Shown in pieces: positions 1-6,388 of a stretch of DNA of 7,452 nt (its first letter is position 1; every line of letters begins with the position of its first letter). Made by a program: the position numbers and the translations under genes. Source of the stretch: Bacteroidota bacterium. GTDB taxonomy: Bacteria; Bacteroidota; Bacteroidia; NS11-12g; UBA955. The notes under the pieces are model-generated. The model was given only the letters and a program-made list of their open reading frames with translations, did no database searches and was not told where the DNA came from. The stretch spans positions 1-7,452 of the forward strand of contig CANFUB010000122.1 in assembly GCA_947450015.1 (NCBI GenBank). Direction: 5' to 3'.

Positions 1-1733
1 AGGGACAGACCTTAGAGCAATTGCGCGATTTGTTGTTGGCCCAATTAGACAATATTAAAAAAGGAAATTTTGATACCACTTTGTTGAAAGCCATTGTAGC
101 GAATAGCAATGTTGAAGAAATTCAAAAATTAGAAAGCAATGAAGGCATTGCCTATACCCAACTAGATGCTTTTGTAACCGGTCGCAGATGGATTGATGTT
201 TTGAACAGCAATTATGAATTGAGCAAAATTTCTAAAAAGGACATTGTCGATTTTGCCAATGAATATTACACCAATGGCTATTCTATCGTTTACAAGCGCA
301 CAGGCGAAGATGCCAAAAAAGAAAAAATTGAAAAGCCTACCATTACAGAAGTGGCTTTGAACAGAGATAAAACATCGCCTTTTGTTACCGACTTAATCGA
401 AGAAGAGGCCGATACCATTTACCCAGTGTTCATTGATTTCGAAAAAGACATGGAACGCGCCATGGTAGGCAATACCAAATTATTGTACAAAAAGAATGCA
501 TCGAACCAATTGTTCACCATGTATTATGTGGTTGATATGGGCCGTTTAAATGATAAGAAATTATCGATAGCGCTCGATTATTTACAATTCTTAGGCACCG
601 ATAAAATGACTGCGGCCGACCTAGGTGCTAAGTTCTACCAATTGGCTTGTAATTTCAATATTTCTGCAGGCGATAAAAGAAGTTATATTTCATTAACAGG
701 ACCGCAACAAAATTTCAACGAAGCCTTAAAATTATTTGAAGATTTATTGGCCAATGCCAAGCCCGATCAAGAAGCATTGAATACCTATATCGACCGTCAA
801 TTAAAAAACCGTGCCGATGCCAAATTAAACAAACGCGCCATCTCATCGGCCCTTACCACTTATGCATTGTATGGCAAAGTAAATCCACGCACTTATATTT
901 TAAGCAATGCGGAATTAAAAATGTTGAAGGCCGAAGAATTGGTAAACATTATTAAAAATGTTACCAAGCACCAACATACCATTATGTATTATGGACCTGA
1001 GCCATTGAATGTATTACAAGCTACCTTATTGGCCAACCACAAAACAGTGCCAAATTTAATTGTACCACCAGCCGCTTATGTGTTCAAACCATTAACTGCA
1101 TTGACCAACCAAGTATATTTTACCAATTACGAAATGGTACAAGCCGAGATTAACTGGCGCCATACAGCAGATGTATTTGATATTAACAAAGCCCCTATTA
1201 TTAAAGCTTATAACGAGTATTTTGGTGGTGGTATGAGCAGTGTAGTATTTCAAGAAATTAGAGAGTCGCGCGCCTTGGCTTACTCAACCTATTCTGTATA
1301 CAGCCAAGCAGCCGAAAAAGGCAAGAACGATATCTTGGTAGCTTATGTAGGTACCCAAGCCGATAAGTTAAACGATGCCATTACTGCGATGAACGAATTG
1401 TTAAACAATATGCCTGACAATGAAGAGAGTTTCAATCAAGCCAAACAATCTATATTGAGCAGCATTGAAGCCGAGCGCATTAACAAAACCGATGTGTTCT
1501 TTACCTACCTAGGTGCCCTCGATCAAGGCATTGATTTCGATAACAGAAAAGCCATTTACAGCGCCATACAAACCATCCAATACAAAGACATCAAAGCTTT
1601 CCAAGAACAACATGTAAAAGGTCAGAAATGGCTCATCAGCGTAGTTGGTTCAAAAGAAAAAATTAAGATGGACGATTTGAAGAAATACGGTGAGTTACAC
1701 ATCCTAACTTTAGAAGAAATTTTCGGGTATTAA
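1..1733 (+). CDS. M16 family (insulinase-like) metallopeptidase, 3' part
   Basis: The reading frame is open from the first complete codon (base 3) to TAA at 1731-1733, so the start lies left of the window. The TTG at 21 is an internal codon. About 577 residues are visible, the C-terminal part of what in Bacteroidota is normally a protein of roughly 900-980 aa with two M16 halves. The zinc-binding half (HxxEH) would be upstream and is not seen. The second M16 core, at about 430-1000, lacks HxxEH: the aligned stretch reads ALDYLQFLGT, as expected for the inactive half. The last domain carries the family signature FGGGMSSVVFQEIRESRALAYS (from about 1221), whose Arg/Tyr pair is typical of M16 C-terminal domains. 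Known family role: zinc-dependent cleavage of peptides held in a clamshell chamber, usually periplasmic in Bacteroidota. Any signal peptide is outside the window. A hairpin terminator follows 18 bases after the stop. Confidence 0.93.
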   Translation, partial: GQTLEQLRDLLLAQLDNIKKGNFDTTLLKAIVANSNVEEIQKLESNEGIAYTQLDAFVTGRRWIDVLNSNYELSKISKKDIVDFANEYYTNGYSIVYKRTGEDAKKEKIEKPTITEVALNRDKTSPFVTDLIEEEADTIYPVFIDFEKDMERAMVGNTKLLYKKNASNQLFTMYYVVDMGRLNDKKLSIALDYLQFLGTDKMTAADLGAKFYQLACNFNISAGDKRSYISLTGPQQNFNEALKLFEDLLANAKPDQEALNTYIDRQLKNRADAKLNKRAISSALTTYALYGKVNPRTYILSNAELKMLKAEELVNIIKNVTKHQHTIMYYGPEPLNVLQATLLANHKTVPNLIVPPAAYVFKPLTALTNQVYFTNYEMVQAEINWRHTADVFDINKAPIIKAYNEYFGGGMSSVVFQEIRESRALAYSTYSVYSQAAEKGKNDILVAYVGTQADKLNDAITAMNELLNNMPDNEESFNQAKQSILSSIEAERINKTDVFFTYLGALDQGIDFDNRKAIYSAIQTIQYKDIKAFQEQHVKGQKWLISVVGSKEKIKMDDLKKYGELHILTLEEIFGY

Positions 1734-1751
1734 TTCTATCCAAATGCAATT

Positions 1752-1787
1752 AACAAAAAAACATACCAATCGGTATGTTTTTTTGTT
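1752..1787 (+). terminator. Rho-independent terminator of the M16 peptidase gene
   Basis: A perfect 16-bp inverted repeat pairs 1752-1767 (ends CATACC) with 1772-1787 (starts GGTATG) around the 4-nt loop AATC. The 3' arm contains seven T's and is followed by TTT and more AT-rich DNA, so the U tract is partly inside the stem. It begins 18 bases after the M16 stop codon. The arms are symmetrical, so it could also stop transcription coming from the right. Confidence 0.85.
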
Positions 1788-1815
1788 TTACGGTATTTTA
1801 TATATGAAGGATTCA

Positions 1816-1832
1816 GAACCCCAAAGTCTTTC
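1816..1832. repeat. Degenerate copy of the GAA-loop palindrome
   Basis: GAACCCCAAAGTCTTTC matches the intact palindrome GAACCCCGAAGGGGTTC found further right at 13 of 17 positions. The left arm is intact and the right arm has decayed, so it no longer forms a good hairpin. A further weak trace, ATCCCGAAGAGTAT, lies at about 1844-1857. Confidence 0.5.
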
Positions 1833-1861
1833 ATTCCTATAATATCCCGAAGAGTATTTTA

Positions 1862-1944
1862 GAACTCCGAAGTGTTCACTTAGCAAGCAAATAAGAATTA
1901 TTGCGTCTAGCAATTTTAAAACGCAAGGTTTTCTTTGCATTTAA
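1862..1944. repeat. Palindromic repeat unit 1 (about 83 bp, partly decayed)
   Basis: The unit opens with GAACTCCGAAGTGTTC (1862-1877), a mutated form of the GAACCCC-GAA-GGGGTTC hairpin. ACTTAGCAAGC follows, then a second small hairpin GCAAATAAGAATTATTGC (1887-1904, GAA loop, one bulged A). Next come TAGCAATT and a tail AAGGTTTTCTTTGCATTT that leads into the next unit. The order of parts is the same in the next unit to the right, so this is a diverged tandem copy and not chance palindromes. Confidence 0.7.
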
Positions 1945-2030
1945 GAACCCCGAAGGGGTTCAATTAGCAAGCGTTTCCAAATGATTGGGATTAGCAATTG
2001 GGTAAACCTAAGGGTTCTCTCTGCATTTTG
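1945..2030. repeat. Palindromic repeat unit 2 (about 86 bp, intact palindrome)
   Basis: A perfect 7-bp stem GAACCCC / GGGGTTC with a GAA loop occupies 1945-1961. AATTAGCAAGC follows (1962-1972). A second hairpin CCAAATGATTGG lies at 1977-1988, then TTAGCAATT and the tail AAGGGTTCTCTCTGCATTTTG (from 2010). The first-hairpin flank and the tail closely match unit 1. The second hairpin is in the same place but has a different sequence, which suggests that structure is kept more than sequence. Confidence 0.75.
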
Positions 2031-2071
2031 GAACCCCGAAGGGGTTCAATCTGAATAGCTCCGAAGGAGCG
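2031..2071. repeat. Palindromic repeat unit 3 (shortened) with GCTCC-GAA-GGAGC hairpin
   Basis: The same perfect palindrome GAACCCCGAAGGGGTTC recurs at 2031-2047, followed by AAT as in unit 2. The sequence then switches to CTGAATA and a different GAA-loop hairpin, GCTCC GAA GGAGC, at 2058-2070. The AGCAAGC and AGCAATT segments of the other units are absent. This looks like the right edge of the array. Confidence 0.72.
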
Positions 2072-2085
2072 TTCATCCCAAGCAA

Positions 2086-2130
2086 AGGGTTTGGCGGTTT
2101 TTTTGCTCTGCAAAAAAAGTGACAAACCCT
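2086..2130. repeat. 45-nt imperfect palindrome (long hairpin), role unknown
   Basis: The outer arms A-GGGTTTG (2086-2093) and CAAACCC-T (2123-2130) enclose a 4x4 stretch that pairs only partly. Inside it is a perfect 9-bp stem, seven T's plus GC (2098-2106) with GC plus seven A's (2110-2118), around the loop TCT. It lies between the repeat array and the zinc-ribbon gene. It is not a standard terminator: neither strand has a T tract after the outer stem. It may be an end of a small mobile element, an RNA structure or a transcription attenuator. The palindrome is plainly visible but its function is not. Confidence 0.6.
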
Positions 2131-2160
2131 CCATCTTCACCTCCACCATCCACCACCACC

Positions 2161-2192
2161 TTTTGCCTTTTCAAAAAAAATTACTATAATTG
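2161..2192 (+). promoter_or_regulatory. Probable Bacteroidota-type promoter of the zinc-ribbon gene
   Basis: TTTTG at 2161-2165 (a -33 box) and TATAATTG at 2185-2192 (a -7 box, one mismatch to TAnnTTTG) are separated by 19 bases, the usual spacing for the Bacteroidota primary sigma factor. Transcription would begin near 2199 and give a leader of about a dozen bases before the ATG at 2212. No purine-rich ribosome site is present, which is normal in this phylum. Confidence 0.5.
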
Positions 2193-2211
2193 TTCAACTA
2201 AACTATCAAAC

Positions 2212-2571
2212 ATGACTGAAATCAAACAATGCCTCGACTGCGGTAAACCCATTAACGGGCGCAGTGACAAGAAATTCTGCGATGATGCCTGTCGCAATAA
2301 TTACAACAACAAACAACATTCCGATGCCAATACCTTTGTAAAAAAGGTGAACAATGCCCTGCGCAAAAACCGACGCATACTCGAAAGCCTTATTCCTAAA
2401 GAAGGCAAGATTACGGTGAGCGAGAAAAAATTAAAAGAAGCTGGTTTTAATTTCGATTTTTATACAGGTATTTATGAAACAAAAACTGGCACCACCTATC
2501 GCCTGTGCTACGAATTTGGCTACATGCGCATCGAAGACAATCGCTTTATTTTAGTAAAACGCGAAGTTTAA
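2212..2571 (+). CDS. Zinc-ribbon protein of a Bacteroidota-conserved family, function unknown
   Basis: The protein has 119 aa. The N-terminus holds a four-cysteine zinc ribbon, C7-x2-C10 and C23-x3-C27, in the context CLDCGKP...DKKFCDDACRNNYNN. A basic, probably helical stretch follows (about 35-60, with NALRKNRRILESL). The C-terminal half ends with GFNFDFYTGIYETKTGTTYRLCYEFGYM. I recognise the overall pattern as a family of small hypothetical proteins widespread in Bacteroidota. It has no assigned function that I know of, and the zinc finger with a basic segment would fit nucleic-acid or ribosome contact (inference). The start is set at ATG 2212. An upstream GTG at 2119 in the same frame would add a low-complexity N-terminus and would place the start inside a palindrome and ahead of the promoter. 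Its stop codon overlaps that of the gene on the other strand. Confidence 0.88.
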   Translation: MTEIKQCLDCGKPINGRSDKKFCDDACRNNYNNKQHSDANTFVKKVNNALRKNRRILESLIPKEGKITVSEKKLKEAGFNFDFYTGIYETKTGTTYRLCYEFGYMRIEDNRFILVKREV

Positions 2572-3665
2572 TAAGGATTCTTCAAGGCCGGATTGTTTAA
2601 GTAAGTGGTATCCGTTAAGGTCTTTAAAAATTCAACCAAATCGGCCTTCTGCTGAACGCTCAAACTTAATTGTTTGGCGTGCGAGGCAATATTAATATCA
2701 AGGTTTGGTGAGTTCAATTGAATATTATCCGAATAAAAATCGATTACTTCTTCGAGGGTTGTAAAACGACCGTCGTGCATGTAAGGCGATGTAACGGCCA
2801 CGTTGCGCAGCGATGGGATTTTAAATTTGCCAATGTCTGTCGATAGCCCTGTGATATTGCCAAACCCTTTGTCGGTATGCACCAAGTCGAGCCCATTGTT
2901 CGACATCGAACCATTCAAACTGTTGATGCCAAAGAATGGAATATTGCTGTGGCAATGGAAACAATCGGCTCCACCAATTTGCGTTGGGCGCATAAATAAA
3001 TTCAAGCCACGCAATGCCGATGCACTAATCACATTTAAAGTATCGGTGCGGCCCCATAATTTATCAATAGGGGCATTAAAAGAAATCATGGTAATCACAA
3101 ATTGCTCAAGACCCTTGGCGATGTATTGAGGCTCTATTTCGTTGGTGTTAAAGGCCTTTTTAAATTGTGCTTGGTAGCGGGGAGTTTTTGAAAGCTTTTG
3201 AACCAAGGTATACAAGTTCATGTTCATTTCATCATGCGCTTGTATGGGCATCAACACTTGTTCTCTTAGCGTTTTAGCGCGACCATCCCAAAAGAACAAT
3301 TTATTCCACATGAGGTTGTGCAAGGGCATGGCTTGTCGATTGCCCAACTGCCCTGTTATGCCTTTGCTTACCCTGCGTTGATCGCTAAAGCCTTTGGTTT
3401 GGCGGTGGCAAGTGGCGCAACTCAGAGTGCTATCGCCTGAGACGATGGGGTCGTAAAACAGCATGCGGCCCAGCATGACACCTTCTTCCGTCAATACATT
3501 ATCGGCAGGTAAATTAAAGGGTGGATACCAAGGCTGATGCTCTAAAGTATAAAGCTTTGCTTTTGGTTCATCGTCACCTGTAGGCGAAATGTATTGGTCC
3601 TTCTTACAGCTTTTAGCAACAAGCAGAAGAAGGAGAAGTCCTATAAATGAAATTTTTCTAATCAT
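2568..3665 (-). CDS. Di-haem MauG / cytochrome c peroxidase family lipoprotein, MbnH-like
   Basis: The protein has 365 aa. A hydrophobic leader ends in SC20KK, a likely lipid-anchored cysteine although the lipobox is imperfect. Two c-type haem sites are seen: C83-A-T-C-H87 (bases 3405-3419) and C235-F-H-C-H239 (2949-2963). FFWDGRA places W126 39 residues after the first haem histidine, where the relay tryptophan between the haems sits in this family. The C-terminal signature FKIPSLRNVAVTSPYMHDGRFTTLEEVIDFY is classic. Y311, the last residue of that motif, falls where peroxidases carry an axial methionine and MauG a tyrosine (alignment from memory). That argues for a MauG/MbnH-type protein-oxidising enzyme more than a simple peroxidase. 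It acts outside the cytoplasm, on a membrane. Its ATG overlaps the stop of the MbnP-family gene by ATGA, so translation is probably coupled and the two proteins are probably partners. Confidence 0.92.
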   Translation of the reverse strand: MIRKISFIGLLLLLLVAKSCKKDQYISPTGDDEPKAKLYTLEHQPWYPPFNLPADNVLTEEGVMLGRMLFYDPIVSGDSTLSCATCHRQTKGFSDQRRVSKGITGQLGNRQAMPLHNLMWNKLFFWDGRAKTLREQVLMPIQAHDEMNMNLYTLVQKLSKTPRYQAQFKKAFNTNEIEPQYIAKGLEQFVITMISFNAPIDKLWGRTDTLNVISASALRGLNLFMRPTQIGGADCFHCHSNIPFFGINSLNGSMSNNGLDLVHTDKGFGNITGLSTDIGKFKIPSLRNVAVTSPYMHDGRFTTLEEVIDFYSDNIQLNSPNLDINIASHAKQLSLSVQQKADLVEFLKTLTDTTYLNNPALKNPY

Positions 3666-4429
3666 TTGAAACTTGTGAATTCTAAGACACCACCAATGTT
3701 TTGCATAAATTTATCCATCACCGGATCAGGATCGCCAGAGTGCGAAAAATCACCATCTGTTTTTAAGCTATAGTTAATCGTATTGCTAAAATATTTTTGT
3801 GCATCCACATTAAAAGTGAAGGTGCCATTTTTGATTAAAGTATAATTGGTAACAAAGCTATAACGACGTTTGTTTTTATCGAGCGCCACATGAAAAGAGT
3901 AGGCTTTATCGAATCCTTTGTTTTTGTAATAACCTTCTACCACGTTGAAAATATAACCGCCCGACCAGCCCCAGTGCATATCGTTTACCGAAGGATTCAT
4001 GGGATGGCTAAGTGGCCATTGCTGTGGATTGGCATGGTTCACAACTGAATCGATGCCAACTAAAAAGCGAATGGATTTGTAATCGCCTTTTGGCACATTT
4101 TTAATGGTGAAACTATCTATTTTTTCCGTTAAACTCAAGAAGCCATAAGCATCTGGCACTGTAACAAATTCGCCAGTCGTTTTTTCAAGAATAAAACCCG
4201 ACATCAAAAATTTAAGCTTGCTTACTGTGATTGTATCACCCGCAGTACTGATGAAAGGAGCTGATAAAAATGAATTAAATTTAAAAGTCAGTTCAACATT
4301 ATCGCTTGGTGTTTCTTGCGGTGGGTCGATGGGTTTCTCATCGCAAGCCACTAACAACAATGTGCTAAGTGCCACCATTGCAAGGGTTTTAAATTTTAAT
4401 TGGATGGCTAAATATTTTTTAAATTTCAT
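3662..4429 (-). CDS. MbnP-family lipoprotein (putative copper-binding partner of the di-haem enzyme)
   Basis: The protein has 255 aa. A signal peptide ends in a good lipobox, LLVAC29, followed by an acidic, proline-rich linker (DEKPIDPPQETPSD). The body begins VELTFKFNSF and includes KLKFLMSGFILE, NVPKGDYKSIRFLVGIDS, a central MHWGWSGGYIFNVVEG (151-166) and a late FSHSGDP segment (228-234). This is the order of motifs I know from MbnP-family proteins. Family knowledge: methanotroph MbnP is a periplasmic copper-binding protein whose tryptophan is oxidised to kynurenine by MbnH. W153 and W155 (bases 3971-3973 and 3965-3967) are the obvious candidates here, with M151, H152, H180 and H230 as possible metal ligands (inference). 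The start is ATG 4429. The frame stays open to 4516, but that extension lies inside the aminopeptidase gene and would bury the signal peptide. It starts 13 bases after the aminopeptidase stop. Confidence 0.88.
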   Translation of the reverse strand: MKFKKYLAIQLKFKTLAMVALSTLLLVACDEKPIDPPQETPSDNVELTFKFNSFLSAPFISTAGDTITVSKLKFLMSGFILEKTTGEFVTVPDAYGFLSLTEKIDSFTIKNVPKGDYKSIRFLVGIDSVVNHANPQQWPLSHPMNPSVNDMHWGWSGGYIFNVVEGYYKNKGFDKAYSFHVALDKNKRRYSFVTNYTLIKNGTFTFNVDAQKYFSNTINYSLKTDGDFSHSGDPDPVMDKFMQNIGGVLEFTSFK

Positions 4430-4442
4430 ATTGTAATGGGAT

Positions 4443-6359
4443 TTAATAAATGATGAGTTGTTTGCTAATAGTAGTTGTTGGTGTATTAAATTGTATAACA
4501 TACGAACCGCTTGCAAGGTTTTTAAAATCGAGCGGCAGGATAGTGCCTTTTAATTTTTTTTCGGAAAATGTTTCGCTGTAGATGGTTTTATAGGACGCAT
4601 CGTAAACGGTATACCCAATCAAATCGGTGTTGTTAAGTGCTGCGTAAAAATTGCTCACACCAGGATTGGGGTATAAAATAAGTAAATCGTTGGTACTGTT
4701 TTTTGGGAAACTAATGGTGGCTTTGCCAAGTATCCATTCGTAAGGATCGAACACCAATTCTTTGACAATGAAGGGCAAATTGATTTCATAGGTTTCGATG
4801 GCTTTGTTAATGGGAATGCGCAAGAGGGTATCGCCATTGAAGCCTTTCAGTAAAATTGGCAAAGGCACGTTGTACAATTCAACCGAAGGGTGACTTTGAG
4901 ATTGGATAATATCGATGATGACTTTGTGGCCCTTTTGGGTCCATTTGATATTGTGAATAGGATACCCTTCGCCCACTATGCAATCGTTAAAATAATCACT
5001 GAGATTCATGCCCGAACTTTGTTCCAAATAGAATTGCAAATTGTTTGATTTTGCAAAACCATAGGCCAGTTGGTTAGCTTTTAAATAATTTCTGATGCCT
5101 GCAAAAAAAGCTTGGTCGCCAATGAGCCAACGCAATTGGTGCAATACCATGGCGCCTTTTTGATAGGTGGTGCGGTATTCGAACAAAGCACCAGTATTCA
5201 CAGTGTCTTGCGCTCGCACCGAGCCATTGGGTTGCGACAAGGCATCGCGTTTAAAATTGCGCAATTGGGTGTACCATTCGTCGCGCGGTTTTAAAAAATC
5301 GTAACACAAAATATTGCAATAGGTAGCAAAACTTTCGTTGAGCCATAAGTCGTGCCAAGTACCACAAGTAATTTTATCGCCAAACCATTGGTGCGCTAAT
5401 TCGTGGGCTATAAGGTCGTACCCAAAATTACCAACAAAGCTCATGGTTTGGTGCTCCATGCCACCACCAACGGTGAATTGCGCATGGCCGTATTTTTCAT
5501 TTTCGAAAGGGTAGGCCCCAAATAAACTATCAAACAATTGCATGACAGGAATGGTGGCTGGTGTTTTAGAGCGTGCATCGGCTGCGCTGTGCGGAAATAC
5601 ATAGTTGAGTATTTCTAAATTCTTACCACTTTTTAGTTTGGCAAAATCGGAATACACACTGTATTTAGAGGCAGAAAAAGCAACCAAATAATTCGCAATG
5701 GGATAGCGGTGTTTCCAATGGTAAGTGTGCACAGTATCTGCTTTGGTGATAGATTGTAAAAGGCCATTCGATGCCACTTTATAAGCGGTATCAACAGTTA
5801 CACGCACATCAAGTGAATCAATTTTATCAATTAAATTATCGCGACAAGGCCACCAATAAGGCGCGCCATAAGGTTCGGAGAGGGTGGCGATGATAGGGCC
5901 TGAAGCAGTAACATTTCTTTCGTATGCGCGTGTGTTTTGAACTGGCGAACCTTGGTAGTAAATGTGCACACTGTCGAGGGTATTGCTCGCAATGGTTTGG
6001 TTAAAAGCAATGGTAATAATTTCATTCGGACTGTGCACGAAAATTAATTTCTCATTGCCGTGTTTAATGCTATCAACGGTCAATTCATTTCTTAAATCGA
6101 AGGTCAATTGATTAATTGGCGTGCTGGCTTGAAAATAAAAATTAACGTGGCCTTTGAGATAGGCGTTTTTCATGTTAGGATTCAAATACAAGCCTGCGTA
6201 TACGATGTCGATGCCCTCGTTGCCACTGCGTTTGGCGCTGTATTGCTTCAACTTGTAATAATTGGCAATCTCGCTTTTTGCAAGGCACTCTAAATCAACC
6301 TGAGCGTTAAGAGAAAAAGATAGACCAATCAATAAAAACAAGGCGCTTAAACGTATCAT
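4443..6359 (-). CDS. Secreted M1 family zinc aminopeptidase with T9SS sorting domain
   Basis: The protein has 638 aa. A Sec signal peptide spans about 1-19 (probable cut in LNA-Q20). An N-terminal beta domain (about 50-235) precedes the catalytic domain. That domain holds the exopeptidase motif GGGMEHQ (298-304, with MEH where classic members have MEN), the zinc site H319-E320-L-A-H323 and third ligand E342 in NES (bases 5334-5336), and the probable transition-state tyrosine Y399 in YQKG. Residues from about 561, LYPNP...LASGSYVIQF...KQLIIY, form a type A T9SS C-terminal sorting domain, so the enzyme should be exported across the outer membrane and cleaved or attached there. It removes N-terminal residues from peptides; its substrate preference cannot be read from the sequence. 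It is the first gene of the - strand block with the MbnP and MbnH-like genes. A -7 box lies just upstream. Confidence 0.95.
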   Translation of the reverse strand: MIRLSALFLLIGLSFSLNAQVDLECLAKSEIANYYKLKQYSAKRSGNEGIDIVYAGLYLNPNMKNAYLKGHVNFYFQASTPINQLTFDLRNELTVDSIKHGNEKLIFVHSPNEIITIAFNQTIASNTLDSVHIYYQGSPVQNTRAYERNVTASGPIIATLSEPYGAPYWWPCRDNLIDKIDSLDVRVTVDTAYKVASNGLLQSITKADTVHTYHWKHRYPIANYLVAFSASKYSVYSDFAKLKSGKNLEILNYVFPHSAADARSKTPATIPVMQLFDSLFGAYPFENEKYGHAQFTVGGGMEHQTMSFVGNFGYDLIAHELAHQWFGDKITCGTWHDLWLNESFATYCNILCYDFLKPRDEWYTQLRNFKRDALSQPNGSVRAQDTVNTGALFEYRTTYQKGAMVLHQLRWLIGDQAFFAGIRNYLKANQLAYGFAKSNNLQFYLEQSSGMNLSDYFNDCIVGEGYPIHNIKWTQKGHKVIIDIIQSQSHPSVELYNVPLPILLKGFNGDTLLRIPINKAIETYEINLPFIVKELVFDPYEWILGKATISFPKNSTNDLLILYPNPGVSNFYAALNNTDLIGYTVYDASYKTIYSETFSEKKLKGTILPLDFKNLASGSYVIQFNTPTTTISKQLIIY

Positions 6360-6372
6360 AACAATATTATAA

Positions 6373-6380
6373 CAAAGTTA
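6373..6380 (-). promoter_or_regulatory. Probable -7 promoter element of the aminopeptidase operon
   Basis: Read on the - strand, the sequence is TAACTTTG, an exact match to the Bacteroidota -7 consensus TAnnTTTG, ending 13 bases before the ATG at 6359. The expected transcript would have only a very short leader. The -33 box is weak: TTTTTAG on the - strand at about 6405-6411 sits about 24 bases away, slightly too far. No other good promoter is evident further down, so this one probably drives all three - strand genes. Confidence 0.55.
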
Positions 6381-6388
6381 CAAAAAAA

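Noticed and set aside
21..23. TTG at 21 as start of the M16 peptidase
   Set aside because: The frame is open to the left edge with peptidase-like sequence (GQTLEQ), and the protein lacks its catalytic half, so the gene is simply cut by the window.
1862..2071. CRISPR array
   Set aside because: There are too few units, the spacing segments themselves are repeated rather than unique, the short repeats are perfect hairpins, and there are no cas genes.
2086..2130. Rho-independent terminator at the 45-nt palindrome
   Set aside because: No T tract follows the outer stem on either strand, and the M16 gene already has a strong terminator at 1752-1787.
2119..2211. GTG at 2119 as start of the zinc-ribbon gene (adds 31 residues)
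   Set aside because: The added stretch is proline/serine/threonine-rich low complexity, begins inside the 45-nt palindrome and lies across the likely promoter. ATG 2212 directly precedes the conserved zinc ribbon.
2803..3129. Reading frame of 108 codons on the + strand inside the di-haem gene
   Set aside because: It lies wholly antisense to a gene with clear haem motifs, and its translation has no recognisable domain.
4430..4516. Longer MbnP-family start at 4516
   Set aside because: It would overlap the aminopeptidase gene and place 29 extra residues before an otherwise good lipoprotein signal peptide starting at 4429.
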